From: Ahniella affigens
GTDB taxonomy: Bacteria > Pseudomonadota > Gammaproteobacteria > Xanthomonadales > Ahniellaceae
Reading direction: 5' to 3'
Assembly (NCBI RefSeq): GCF_003015185.1
Contig: NZ_CP027860.1
Coordinates: 3,162,001-3,226,000 of the forward strand
Length of the DNA stretch: 64,000 nt
Below the pieces are notes generated by a model, which had not been told where the DNA came from, ran no database searches, and saw nothing but the letters and a program-made list of their open reading frames with translations. The translations under genes were made by a program, and so were the position numbers. Below are positions 51,726 through 60,958 of this stretch, piece by piece. Position 1 is the stretch's first letter, and every line of letters begins with the position of its first letter.

Positions 51726-51774
51726 GCGAATTCCCTCGTGAGTTGCGTTGAATGGGGGCATCAGATCATGTGAC

Positions 51775-52131
51775 TCAGCGACAAATCGTCGCGCGTGCGC
51801 CCGCGCAGTACGCTTGATGTAGGGCCTGAATGACGGACAGAACCGGGCCATCGGCCAGTCGATAGAACACATTCTGGGCTTCTTTGCGGGTGTTGACGAG
51901 CCCCTCCTCACGTAGCTTGGCCAAGTGCTGCGACAGCGCCGACTGGCTAAGGTCGATTTCGCGGTTGATATCGCCAACCGAGCGCTCGCCTTCCACCAGC
52001 ATGCACAGCACCCGCAGCCGCTGCGGATGCGCCATTGCGCGCAGCAGATCGGCGGCCTGAACGGCGCGGGCTTCCATGGCAACAGCGAGTCCCGTTTGCA
52101 TCGTTGCGGGTGGATCGATGGCCTTGCTCAT
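51775..52131 (-). CDS. BigR/SqrR-type ArsR-family sulfide-responsive repressor
   Basis: A 118-residue winged-helix protein: AADLLRAMAHPQRLRVLCMLVEGERSVGDINREIDLSQSALSQHLAKLREEGLV contains the recognition helix (LSQSALSQHL). Cys43 (VLCMLVEGE) and Cys109 (HQAYCAG) match the redox pair that forms a polysulfide bridge in BigR, SqrR and YgaV; a third Cys (117) is close to the C-terminus. Such repressors release DNA on persulfide modification. Divergent from the sulfide:quinone oxidoreductase gene, with an operator-like repeat between them. Confidence 0.9.
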   Translation of the reverse strand: MSKAIDPPATMQTGLAVAMEARAVQAADLLRAMAHPQRLRVLCMLVEGERSVGDINREIDLSQSALSQHLAKLREEGLVNTRKEAQNVFYRLADGPVLSVIQALHQAYCAGARATICR

Positions 52132-52170
52132 GCCGGAATGGCTCCAGAAGTCACATTACATGCTTGCATT

Positions 52171-52197
52171 CTACTTTAGTTGTTGCTACTTTAGCAA
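52171..52197. promoter_or_regulatory. Operator-like repeats between repressor and SQR genes
   Basis: Direct repeats CTACTTTAG at 52171-52179 and 52186-52194, the second inside the inverted repeat TTGCTA-CTT-TAGCAA (52183-52197). The only AT-rich stretch in the divergent intergenic region, placed to control both transcripts. Confidence 0.6.
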
Positions 52198-52233
52198 TAC
52201 AGGATTTAAACCGTAGCGCGGAGGGCGCCTCAG

Positions 52234-53505
52234 ATGAAACGGATCGTGGTTCTTGGAGCGGGCATCGGCGGCATGAGCGTGGCCTATGAGCTCCGCGCTG
52301 CCATTACCAAAGACAAAGCGGCCATCACGGTGGTCGGCGAAGGCAGCAAGTTTCAGTTCACCCCATCGAACCCTTGGGTGGCGGTCGGCTGGCGGAAGCC
52401 GGAGGACATTCAGGTCGAGGCGCCCACCTACCTGGCAAAGAAGGCGATCAACTTCGAAGGCGTCGGCGCTGAGCGCGTGCTGCCGGAATCGAACCAGCTG
52501 GAACTTCGTGATGGCCGGAAGCTTGATTACGACTACTTGATCATCTGTACCGGACCAAGGCTGGCCTTTGACGAAATCCCCGGCCTCGGTCCGAAGGCAT
52601 TCACCCATTCCATCTGCACGACCGAACACGCGCACAGCGCCTGGAATGCCTATCAGGAATTCATCAAGAATCCCGGGCCAATCGTCGTTGGCGCCGCGCC
52701 AGGCGTCAGTTGCTTTGGTCCTGCGTATGAATTCGCGATGATCCTCGACGCCGATCTGCGCAAGCGCAAGATACGCGACCGCGTGCCGATGACGTACGTC
52801 ACCAGCGAGCCCTATGTCGGTCACATGGGCCTTGGCGGGGTCGGCGATTCCAAAGGCCTGTTGGAGTCCGAACTCCGTCAGCGTCATATCAAGTGGGTGA
52901 CCAATGCGAAGATCACCGAAGTCACCGCGACTGAGGTCAAGGCTCAAGAATTAGACGATCACGGCAAACCACTGAAAGAACATGCCGTGCCATTCAAGTT
53001 CGCAATGATCATGCCGCCGTTCACGGGCGTCGATGCAGTCCGACAAGTCAAAGAGCTATGCAATCCGCGCGGCTTCGTGCTGATCGATGCGCAACAGCGG
53101 AATCCCAAATTCCAGAACATCTATTCCGCGGGCGTTTGTGTCGCCATTCCGCCGGTCGAACAGACGACGGTCCCGACAGGCGCACCGAAGACCGGGTTCA
53201 TGATCGAGTCGATGGTCACCGCCATTGTCGAGAACATTAAGGCCGACATGGCAGGCCGGGAAGCGCACGCGAAAGCCACCTGGAACGCGATCTGTCTGGC
53301 GGATATGGGCGACACTGGCGCCGCGTTCGTGGCCTTGCCGCAAATCCCGCCGCGCAATGTGACCTGGGCCAAGGTCGGCAAGTGGGTGCATCTCGCGAAG
53401 GTCGCTTTCGAGAAGTACTTCCTGGCCAAGATGCGTTCCGGCAATACCGAACCGATTTACGAGAAATATGTGCTCAAGGCCCTTGGCATTGAGCGCTTGA
53501 AGTAG
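52234..53505 (+). CDS. Sulfide:quinone oxidoreductase
   Basis: A 423-residue FAD protein: N-terminal GAGIGG (8-13) and the second nucleotide-binding motif around 150-155. Cys128, Cys160 and Cys354 correspond to Cys128, Cys160 and Cys356 of the Acidithiobacillus enzyme, where the last two carry the polysulfide. Further marks are MPPFTGVDAV and the C-terminal membrane-associating region (KWVHLAKVAFEKYFLAKM). It oxidises sulfide to polysulfide or glutathione persulfide and reduces quinone. GGAGG is 9 bases before ATG. First gene of the plus-strand sulfide operon. Confidence 0.9.
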   Translation: MKRIVVLGAGIGGMSVAYELRAAITKDKAAITVVGEGSKFQFTPSNPWVAVGWRKPEDIQVEAPTYLAKKAINFEGVGAERVLPESNQLELRDGRKLDYDYLIICTGPRLAFDEIPGLGPKAFTHSICTTEHAHSAWNAYQEFIKNPGPIVVGAAPGVSCFGPAYEFAMILDADLRKRKIRDRVPMTYVTSEPYVGHMGLGGVGDSKGLLESELRQRHIKWVTNAKITEVTATEVKAQELDDHGKPLKEHAVPFKFAMIMPPFTGVDAVRQVKELCNPRGFVLIDAQQRNPKFQNIYSAGVCVAIPPVEQTTVPTGAPKTGFMIESMVTAIVENIKADMAGREAHAKATWNAICLADMGDTGAAFVALPQIPPRNVTWAKVGKWVHLAKVAFEKYFLAKMRSGNTEPIYEKYVLKALGIERLK

Positions 53506-53538
53506 TCCCCGACTCACACTCTCAAACAGGAGAACGTT

Positions 53539-53742
53539 ATGAACGTCGATAAAGCAGTCATGGCATTTGCCGGCACTTTGACTTTGGTCAGCGTGTTGCT
53601 GGCGCATTTTGTGTCACCGTTGTGGCTCTACTTGACAGCCTTCGTCGGCCTCAATCTGCTGCAGACGGCCTTCACCGGCTTTTGCCCAGCCGCGATCATT
53701 TTCAAAAAGCTCGGCCTGCCCACCGGCAACGCCTTTCAATGA
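53539..53742 (+). CDS. DUF2892 membrane protein (YgaP-like transmembrane part)
   Basis: A 67-residue protein starting MNVDKAVMAFAGTLTL, with two membrane helices and the typical end FTGFCPAAIIFKKLGLP, including the conserved Cys in GFCP. In YgaP this domain is fused to a rhodanese; here the rhodanese is encoded separately across the promoter. Probably helps sulfide or thiocyanate exit at the membrane. Ribosome site AGGAG precedes ATG. Confidence 0.9.
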   Translation: MNVDKAVMAFAGTLTLVSVLLAHFVSPLWLYLTAFVGLNLLQTAFTGFCPAAIIFKKLGLPTGNAFQ

Positions 53743-53749
53743 GCCCATC

Positions 53750-54811
53750 ATGCGCCTAATTCGCCTTGCCACGTTGCCCGTTCTGATCAGCCTCGCCGCC
53801 TGTGGTGGCGAGTCTGCGACGCCTGCCACGCCCGCCGCTACCGGCCTCAGCACGCTGACGGTCGGCAAGCAGTCGGCGACCGAAGAGCGCCTGTGGGACG
53901 GCGTGGTGGAAGCCGTCAACAAGGCCACCTTGTCGGCCCAAACGGGCGGCCGGGTCACGGAATTGCCGTTCGATGTCAACGACTACGTCAAGGTCGGCGA
54001 TGTCATCGTGCGCTTTACCGATATCGAGCAGCAAAGCGGTCGCCGTCAGGCCGATGCGTCCCTGCGCGCGGCCGAAGCAGCTGCCCGCGAGGCGAAGCTG
54101 GCATTCGACCGTGCCAAGGAAATGATCGAGAAAAAGCTCGTGGCGCAGGCCGTTTACGATCAGGCGGTCGCCCGAAACGATGCTGCCAAGGCCGCGCTTG
54201 AAGCCGCTCGCGCCGCCGTTCGCCAAGCCGGTGAGCAGGTCGACTACACGGTGGTGCGCGCACCCTACAGCGGCATTCTGACCGAGCGGCACGTGCAGGT
54301 CGGCGAGACGGTGCGGCCAGGCCAACCCTTGGTGTCAGGGCTATCGCTCGCGCAACTTCGGGTCGAAGTGGAAGTACCACAGGGCGACCTGAGCGCGATC
54401 CGCGACCAGAAGAAGGCAGCGATCTTGCTCGATGACGGCCGTCGGATTGATGCCAAGGCAGTGATCGTATTTCCGTATGCCGATGCAAGGACCCACAGCT
54501 TCAAGATTCGCTTGGAGTTGCCCGAAGTCGAAACGGGCCTGCAACCGGGAATGACAGTCAAGACCGCATTTGCCATTGGTCAGACTGATCGATTGCTGAT
54601 TCCTGTCAACGCACTCGTGCAACGCAGCGAAGTGACCGCTGTTTACGCGATCGATGCAAAACAACGGGTCGCGCTGCGGCAGGTCCGATTGGGCCATCGC
54701 TTTGGTGATCAGGCGGAAGTCCTTGCGGGTCTAAATGAAGGCGAACAGATCGCTGCCGACCCGCTTGCAGCCCTCGCCCTGCTCGCCGGCCAGAAGGAGG
54801 CAACCCAGTGA
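53750..54811 (+). CDS. RND efflux periplasmic adaptor (membrane fusion lipoprotein)
   Basis: A 353-residue protein with a lipobox (LISLAACGG, lipid Cys at 19). Then a beta-barrel/lipoyl half motif (SAQTGGRVTELPFDVNDYVKVGDVIVRF), a long alpha-hairpin (about 100-160), a second lipoyl half (DYTVVRAPYSGILTERHVQVGETV) and the membrane-proximal domain. It overlaps the pump gene by 4 bases. Its place inside a sulfide operon suggests the pump serves sulfur stress, but substrate cannot be read from the sequence. Confidence 0.92.
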   Translation: MRLIRLATLPVLISLAACGGESATPATPAATGLSTLTVGKQSATEERLWDGVVEAVNKATLSAQTGGRVTELPFDVNDYVKVGDVIVRFTDIEQQSGRRQADASLRAAEAAAREAKLAFDRAKEMIEKKLVAQAVYDQAVARNDAAKAALEAARAAVRQAGEQVDYTVVRAPYSGILTERHVQVGETVRPGQPLVSGLSLAQLRVEVEVPQGDLSAIRDQKKAAILLDDGRRIDAKAVIVFPYADARTHSFKIRLELPEVETGLQPGMTVKTAFAIGQTDRLLIPVNALVQRSEVTAVYAIDAKQRVALRQVRLGHRFGDQAEVLAGLNEGEQIAADPLAALALLAGQKEATQ

Positions 54812-57800
54812 GTCACGACGCTCAGTCGTTGGGCATCTCGGGCCGACTGGCCCGCACGTTTGTCGCGAACCCGTTGACGCCGGTGCTCGCGATTGCGGGC
54901 TTTTTGCTCGGCCTGGTCGCCGTCATGATCACGCCACGCGAGGAGGAACCGCAGATCGACGTCACCATGGCAAACATCATGGTGCCGTTTGCCGGCGCCC
55001 CAGCGGCGGATGTCGAGAATTTGGTGGCGTATCCGCTGGAACAGGTGTTGTCTGAAGTCGAAGGCGTGAAGCATGTGTACTCGGTGTCGCGGCCGGGCAT
55101 GGCGGTACTGACGGTCGAGTTTCAGGTCGGCGTCCCCCGTCAGGATGCGCTGGTGCGCCTCTACAACCAGGTCTACTCGAACCAGGATTGGGCGCCACGC
55201 GGCCTCGGCGTCGGCCAACCGCTCGTGCGTCCAATGGGTATCGACGATGTGCCGGTGATGAGTCTGACGTTATCGAGTGACGATCACCGTGGCGCTACCG
55301 AGTTGGCCGAGGTCGCCCACACGCTCGAAACCGAGCTGAAGCGCGTGCCCGGCACCCGCGATGTGTACACGATCGGCGCACCGGACCGCGCGGTCGTTGT
55401 CGAGTTGGATGCAACCCGACTCGCCGCCTATGGCATGACGCCCTCTGACCTCGCGGACGCGCTCGCGCAGGCGAACGTCGTGCAGCAGGCCGGTGAGCGC
55501 GTCGCCGCGAGCAAGACGGTGCCGCTGACTGCCGGCACCTGGCTCGCCGATGCCGACGAAGTTGCAGACCTGATCGTGGGACTCAGCGATGGTCGCCCCT
55601 TGTTGCTGGCCGACGTCGCGCACATTCATCGCGGTGCCGACCTGCCGGATCAGTATGTATGGACCGCAGCGTCTGGCCATACGACCGGCACGCTCGCGTT
55701 GGCGCCCGCAGTCACCATTGCGATCGCCAAGAAACCAGGCGCCAATGCCGCGGACATCACGAGCGCAATTCTGGATCGCCTGGAAAGCCTGAAGCGTACC
55801 CACGTACCGGAAGGCATCAAGATCACGACCACCCGCGACTACGGCCAGACAGCAGATGACAAGGCCACCAAGCTGATTCAGAAGCTGATCTTCGCAACAA
55901 TGTCGGTCGTGCTGCTCGTGCTGTTCGCGCTCGGCTGGCGCGAGGCGATCGTCGTTGGCACCGCAGTCGTGTTGACCTTGGCGCTGACCCTGTTCGCGAG
56001 TTGGGCGATGGGTTTCACGATCAATCGTGTGTCGCTATTTGCGTTGATCTTTTCGATCGGCATTCTGGTTGACGATGCAATCGTCATCGTTGAAAACATC
56101 CATCGCCACATGACGCTTGGCGCGAAGAAGCTCCTCGAAGCGATTCCGCCAGCGGTGGACGAAGTCGGCGCGCCGACGATTCTGGCAACGTTCACCGTCA
56201 TCGCCGCGCTGCTGCCGATGGCATTTGTGTCAGGTCTGATGGGGCCTTACATGCGTCCGATTCCAATCAACGCGTCGGCCGGCATGCTGCTGTCCCTGAT
56301 CATCGCGCTGACCGTCACACCCTGGCTCGCCTACAAACTGCTGTCCCGTCATCACAACCACTCGGATACTCACGGACACACCTCAGGCGGCGCCTTGGCC
56401 CATCGTCTCTCGCGCCTGTTCAAGCGCGTGCTCACGCCCTTCCTCGATGTCGAACGGGGTGCCCGTCGCCGTTTGATGCTGTTTGCCGGCATGGCGGGCG
56501 CCGTGCTGTTCGCCGCGCTGCTGGCGGTATTCCAACTTGTCGTGTTGAAGATGTTGCCGTTCGACAACAAGTCTGAGTTTCAAGTAGTCGTCGACCTGCC
56601 TGAAGGCACGCCGGTCGAGCGCACAAATGCCTTGCTGATTGAACTGGCGCAAGAGTTGGTTGCGGTGCCAGAGGTCGTCAATGTGCAAGGCTATGCCGGC
56701 ACCGCCGCGCCGGTCAACTTCAACGGCCTGGTCCGCCAGTACTACTTGCGCAGTAGCGCCAACGTGGGCGATCTGCAAGTAAACCTCGTCGACAAGCATC
56801 ACCGTGATCGGAAGAGTCACGAGATTGCGCTCAGCGTGCGCCCTGCCCTGGCCGACATCGGCAAGGAGTACGGCGCCTCGGTCAAAGTCACGGAAGTTCC
56901 GCCGGGTCCACCGGTGATGGCGCCATTGGTGGCCGAAGTATACGGCCCGGATGCGGTCAAGGCGCGCGAAATCGCCAAGGCCCTGCAGGCGCGCTTCGCC
57001 GGCACGGACGGCATCGTCGACATCGACACCAGCATGGAAGCCGACAGTCCACGAGAGCTCGTCGTCGTTGATCGCGAACGCGCGGCACGTTTGGGCATTT
57101 CGCAAGCGCAGATTGCCGAGGCACTCGCGCTGGCCGTTTCGGGTAGCGATGCCACCTATTTGCGTGATGGTGCGTCGAAGTATCCGGTACCGATTCGGCT
57201 CCGCCTGCCTGCGGGCGAGCAAGCAAACCTGTCGCAACTTCTGGCGATTCGTCTGCGTGCCAATGATGGTCGCCTCGTACCCATGTCAGAAATGGTGCGC
57301 GTCGAACAACGAACGTGGGAGCAAACGCTGTATCACAAGGACTTGGCACCAGTCGTCTACGTCACGGGCGATGAGGCTGGAAGCCTCGACTCACCGCTGT
57401 ACGGCATGTTCGAGGTCGTATCGCAGCTTCGCGAATCGCCGCTTGCAGGCGTCAGTGTCGACCAATACTTCTTTCAGCAGCCAGCCGATACGTCGCGCTT
57501 CGCGATCAAATGGGACGGCGAATGGCAGATCACGTTCGAAACTTTTCGCGATATGGGCCTCGCCTATTCCGCTGGTCTACTGCTGATCTATCTGCTCGTT
57601 GTCGCGCAGTTTCGGAGCTATCTGGTGCCGCTCGTCATCATGGCACCGATCCCACTGACGGCAATCGGCGTGATGCCCGGTCATGCCCTGCTCGGCTCGC
57701 AATTCACTGCCACGTCGATGATCGGCATGATTGCACTCGCGGGCATCATTGTGCGGAACTCGATCCTGTTGGTCGACTTCATCAATCATGCCCGCGCCCA

Positions 57801-58044
57801 AGGCATGGCATTGGCCGACGCTGTAATCGAAGCGTGCGCCGTGCGCGCACAGCCGATCGCACTGACGGCTATTGCGGCGATGGGTGGCGCATTCTTCATC
57901 CTCGACGACCCGATCTTCAACGGTCTCGCAATCAGCTTGATTTTTGGCATCATGGTGTCAACGGTGCTGACACTCGTCGTGATCCCGCTGCTTTACTTTG
58001 CTTTGCTGAGCCGTCACGAGCCATCAGCAGAGACCCATGCATAG
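54808..58044 (+). CDS. RND-family efflux pump permease
   Basis: A 1078-residue protein starting with GTG at 54808 (4-base overlap with the adaptor). RND hallmarks: first membrane helix (NPLTPVLAIAGFLLGLVAVM), large periplasmic loops, TM4 motif SIGILVDDAIVIVENIHRHM with the proton-relay Asp residues, and the second half with IGMIALAGIIVRNSILLVDFI. No outer-membrane channel gene follows, so it must share a TolC-type protein. Acriflavin/HAE-like rather than clearly CzcA-like. Substrate unknown. Confidence 0.93.
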   Translation: MSHDAQSLGISGRLARTFVANPLTPVLAIAGFLLGLVAVMITPREEEPQIDVTMANIMVPFAGAPAADVENLVAYPLEQVLSEVEGVKHVYSVSRPGMAVLTVEFQVGVPRQDALVRLYNQVYSNQDWAPRGLGVGQPLVRPMGIDDVPVMSLTLSSDDHRGATELAEVAHTLETELKRVPGTRDVYTIGAPDRAVVVELDATRLAAYGMTPSDLADALAQANVVQQAGERVAASKTVPLTAGTWLADADEVADLIVGLSDGRPLLLADVAHIHRGADLPDQYVWTAASGHTTGTLALAPAVTIAIAKKPGANAADITSAILDRLESLKRTHVPEGIKITTTRDYGQTADDKATKLIQKLIFATMSVVLLVLFALGWREAIVVGTAVVLTLALTLFASWAMGFTINRVSLFALIFSIGILVDDAIVIVENIHRHMTLGAKKLLEAIPPAVDEVGAPTILATFTVIAALLPMAFVSGLMGPYMRPIPINASAGMLLSLIIALTVTPWLAYKLLSRHHNHSDTHGHTSGGALAHRLSRLFKRVLTPFLDVERGARRRLMLFAGMAGAVLFAALLAVFQLVVLKMLPFDNKSEFQVVVDLPEGTPVERTNALLIELAQELVAVPEVVNVQGYAGTAAPVNFNGLVRQYYLRSSANVGDLQVNLVDKHHRDRKSHEIALSVRPALADIGKEYGASVKVTEVPPGPPVMAPLVAEVYGPDAVKAREIAKALQARFAGTDGIVDIDTSMEADSPRELVVVDRERAARLGISQAQIAEALALAVSGSDATYLRDGASKYPVPIRLRLPAGEQANLSQLLAIRLRANDGRLVPMSEMVRVEQRTWEQTLYHKDLAPVVYVTGDEAGSLDSPLYGMFEVVSQLRESPLAGVSVDQYFFQQPADTSRFAIKWDGEWQITFETFRDMGLAYSAGLLLIYLLVVAQFRSYLVPLVIMAPIPLTAIGVMPGHALLGSQFTATSMIGMIALAGIIVRNSILLVDFINHARAQGMALADAVIEACAVRAQPIALTAIAAMGGAFFILDDPIFNGLAISLIFGIMVSTVLTLVVIPLLYFALLSRHEPSAETHA

Positions 58045-58061
58045 CGCTGGTTTGGGACACT

Positions 58062-58075
58062 CTGAACTTGTTCAG
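58062..58075. repeat. Small hairpin after the RND gene
   Basis: CTGAACTTGTTCAG palindrome in the 87-base gap; closely matches the core of the first hairpin in the cluster at 29661 (CTGAACATGTTCAG). Confidence 0.6.
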
Positions 58076-58131
58076 ACTCGGTGCTTCAAAATCGGCGGTG
58101 CCATCAGCAATCCGCCACTTCGAGACTACTC

Positions 58132-58995
58132 ATGCCACCAATCGTGACGCCATTCTTTCATGCCGACAGCTGGACCTGGACGTATCTGGTCCGCGATCCA
58201 GAATCGAACCAGGCCATGATTGTGGACCCGGTATTGGACTTCGACGCCAAGTCGGGTCGCACGAGCACGCACAGTGCCGAGGCGGTGCTTGGCGCCGTGC
58301 GCGACACGGGTGCTCAGGTGGCGTGGATCCTGGAAACGCATGCGCATGCTGATCACCTGAGCGGCGGCCATTGGCTCAAGCACCAGCTGCCCGGGGCAAA
58401 ACTGGCCATCGGCACGGGCATTCGGACCGTGCAGAAGACCTTTCAGAAGATCTTCAATCTGGGCGAGCATTTCCCCGTGGACGGGTCGCAGTTTGATCAT
58501 CTGTTTCAAGACCATGAGCAGTTTCAGGTCGGTACCTTGCCTGTTACCGTGATACCAACCCCAGGCCACACCAATGACAGCGTCAGCTATCTGGTTGACG
58601 ACGCCTTGTTCGTCGGCGACAGCCTGTTCATGCCCGATGGTGGCACGGCGCGTTGTGACTTCCCCGGTGGCAGCGCCGCGCGCCTCTATCAGTCCATTCA
58701 ACGGCTTTATGCCTTGCCTGCCGACACGCGCGTGTTTGTGTGTCACGACTACGGTCCCGACGGACGCCCGTTTCAATGCCAGACGACGATCGCAGCACAA
58801 CGCGCGGGCAATATCCACGTGCGCGACGGGGTGACGGAGGCCGAGTTCGTGAAGGTTCGAGAGGCCCGGGACGCGACGCTCGACATGCCCGCGCTGATCC
58901 TGCCCTCGGTGCAAATCAACATCCGTGCCGGCGCGTTGCCCGAACCAGAGCGCAACGGCGTCAGCTATCTGAAACTGCCAATCAACCAGTTTTAG
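58132..58995 (+). CDS. BLH-type persulfide dioxygenase (metallo-beta-lactamase fold)
   Basis: A 287-residue protein from ATG 58132. It has THAHADH (69-75) and later iron/zinc ligands in PTPGHTND, FVGDSLF and VCHDYG, matching ETHE1/BLH enzymes rather than true beta-lactamases. The region RCDFPGGSAARLYQSIQRLYALP is typical of BLH proteins controlled by BigR. Reaction: glutathione persulfide plus O2 to sulfite and glutathione. Last gene of the sulfide operon, 87 bases after the pump. Confidence 0.9.
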   Translation: MPPIVTPFFHADSWTWTYLVRDPESNQAMIVDPVLDFDAKSGRTSTHSAEAVLGAVRDTGAQVAWILETHAHADHLSGGHWLKHQLPGAKLAIGTGIRTVQKTFQKIFNLGEHFPVDGSQFDHLFQDHEQFQVGTLPVTVIPTPGHTNDSVSYLVDDALFVGDSLFMPDGGTARCDFPGGSAARLYQSIQRLYALPADTRVFVCHDYGPDGRPFQCQTTIAAQRAGNIHVRDGVTEAEFVKVREARDATLDMPALILPSVQINIRAGALPEPERNGVSYLKLPINQF

Positions 58996-59003
58996 GCAGG
59001 GTC

Positions 59004-59034
59004 CGGATACGTCCATCCTGGACGCTCAGATCCG
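59004..59034. terminator. Nested hairpin after the BLH gene
   Basis: CGGAT/ATCCG outer stem around GTCCA-TCC-TGGAC (59011-59023). The tip is the reverse complement of that of hairpin H5 in the cluster at 29661. No U-tract, so terminator function is only inferred from its place between two converging genes. Confidence 0.5.
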
Positions 59035-59090
59035 CACCGAATCCGAATTCCGGGAATACCAAGGCCCGGGCGCTGTGCCGCAGAATCGAC

Positions 59091-60593
59091 CTACTTCGTC
59101 TGCACCGAGTTCCAGTGCACTTCCACGGACTGGATTTCAGACTTCGGAATATTCACATCGGCCATCTGCCCTCGCAGATCGGTATAAACCGTTGCACCGG
59201 CGCTGTTGGCGGATTTCAGGATGCCCTCGCGGCGACTGCCAAACACGGTCGTGACAATGACTTTCTGACCAATGGCTTTCGGCAGCGACTCGACCGGCAC
59301 CTTCTCCACCAACACATCGCTGTCGTCGTCGCCGGTATCCACTGCCTCGCCTTCCACAAATGGCAGCGCGTCAGAATCAACGATGGCAGTGGACGATTCC
59401 ATCAACAGCAGATTTTCCATCCATGCCGTGCTGGAATCGTCAACAAGCACCAGACTGCCGTTGTCGAGCGACTTTGCTTGCTGAATCAGGTTGGTGATTG
59501 TCTTGGCCAGCAGCTCATCGTTCCATTCACTCGGGGTGACGGCAAAAAAGTTGAAGTCAATTGGATCCGCGTTGGATTTCAGCGAATAGCCAAGCAACTG
59601 GGAACGCGCGACGAGATCCGTACTGTCTGCGAGCTGTTGTTTGTAGTCCGACTTCGGGTTCGTGCGGAATACCAACGTACCGCCAGCGCTCAGATAGTGC
59701 GCATAGGCGTCTTCCAGCGTTTGATCTGGGATCAGGCCTGCAGCCAGCAACTGGCGGCGCAGCGTGACGATGTGGATTTGCTGGAAACGCTTTTCAGATA
59801 GGCCGATCAGATTGGCGCAAACGCGATTTCGAGCCGCCACGAAGCCTTCATCGTTGATGGTCCATGTGGCCTCTTTGAGGCGCGCGGCGTCAAAGTCGAG
59901 ATTCGCTGGATCAAACGTACTGCCCATGTCGTAACGCGCCACGAAGGTCGTTGTCGCGATGCCCGGGCGCGCGAATACGGCTTTGACTTCGGCGACGGCA
60001 CCCATCGGGTTTGTCACATCAACCTGAATCGAATAGGGCGCTGTCGGCAGCTCAAGCTGTTCCGTCAAATCCTCAGCGGTAAAGGTCTGCGTGGGCGTAC
60101 AGCCGAGGCCATCAAATGGCGAGAGGCTCGCAGCGCCAAGCCAGGATGGCAGGAAGAATGCCGTCGCATCGCGATCCAGCACGACATCGTCGGCACGAAA
60201 TGACAACGTTTCCAAACCCGCAGGCGCGCTCAGACGACCATTGCCGCTGGTCCCACGCCATTCATCCGGGAACCGAAACCCGCGGTTTTCGGTACTAATG
60301 CCAAGGTTGCTGAAGGCGCCCGCAAACAGCCAGCCAAGGCCGGGCGTTTTCATCGTCAGACTGCCGGCTCTTGTGGCCTCGGTTGTCTCGCTACTGAGAT
60401 CCGGCCACACGGCGATGTCTTCCAAATGAAGCGTGCCGTCGAAGCCGGCCTTCGCGGCTTCATAGCGGACATTGCCACCTTGCCCGAACATCGCCGCGGC
60501 ATCATCCGCAACGCCATTCATACGGCAATTGGTGACCGCTGCAGCGACCACCACGCCCAGCACGATGAACGGTCCCTTCTTCAATCTGGCCAT
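59091..60593 (-). CDS. Uncharacterised envelope protein
   Basis: A 500-residue protein with an N-terminal hydrophobic segment (GPFIVLGVVVAAAVTNC) that is either a signal anchor or a lipoprotein signal ending at Cys23. The middle has repeated beta-strand pairs (GTLHLEDIAVWP, LETLSFRADDVVLDRD) somewhat like AsmA/YdgA-type envelope proteins. The C-terminal domain has an Sm-like strand pattern (GQKVIVTTVFGSRREGILKSANSAGATVYTDL). No catalytic motif. Function unknown. Confidence 0.7.
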   Translation of the reverse strand: MARLKKGPFIVLGVVVAAAVTNCRMNGVADDAAAMFGQGGNVRYEAAKAGFDGTLHLEDIAVWPDLSSETTEATRAGSLTMKTPGLGWLFAGAFSNLGISTENRGFRFPDEWRGTSGNGRLSAPAGLETLSFRADDVVLDRDATAFFLPSWLGAASLSPFDGLGCTPTQTFTAEDLTEQLELPTAPYSIQVDVTNPMGAVAEVKAVFARPGIATTTFVARYDMGSTFDPANLDFDAARLKEATWTINDEGFVAARNRVCANLIGLSEKRFQQIHIVTLRRQLLAAGLIPDQTLEDAYAHYLSAGGTLVFRTNPKSDYKQQLADSTDLVARSQLLGYSLKSNADPIDFNFFAVTPSEWNDELLAKTITNLIQQAKSLDNGSLVLVDDSSTAWMENLLLMESSTAIVDSDALPFVEGEAVDTGDDDSDVLVEKVPVESLPKAIGQKVIVTTVFGSRREGILKSANSAGATVYTDLRGQMADVNIPKSEIQSVEVHWNSVQTK

Positions 60594-60958
60594 GGCCGAT
60601 CCTGTTGCGAGTACGAAAGACCCCGATTTTATCGATTGCGGCCGCTATTACCAGCCGAATGATTGGCAATCAGCGTCGTCCGCCCGCGTTCATGGGCCTC
60701 CAGCTGGCCGTGGCCTTAGGGCGGACGTCGATCCAGGAGCCTCCCCACCCTCCCGAAACACGTAACCCTGCAAAGACAGCACCGCGAGATCGGCCCGGGT
60801 CGTGCTATTGGATCGAACATCGGTACCGGTGAAGGTCGGAGTCCGATCCGGAGCACCAAGACTGAGCGTGAAGGGTGCCAACGCGCGCACCACACCGTTT
60901 GGCGAGGGCTGGAACATTGTCAACCCATTTCGGGCAACACAGAACCCAAGATGAGCGT
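60594..60958. other. Intergenic region, nothing convincing
   Basis: A 365-base gap between two minus-strand genes. A 77-codon minus frame at 60690-60923 has no good ribosome site or family features and could be a gene remnant. Otherwise only the presumed promoter of the gene at 59091 is expected here. Confidence 0.4.

Noticed and set aside
51357-52082. Single 241-codon protein joining a basic N-terminus to rhodanese
   Set aside because: The N-terminal part is an out-of-frame reading of the repressor gene; the true start is ATG 51725 with a good ribosome site.
60690-60923. 77-codon minus-strand frame
   Set aside because: No ribosome site, no family resemblance, low-complexity Gly/Pro/Arg end; at best a remnant.
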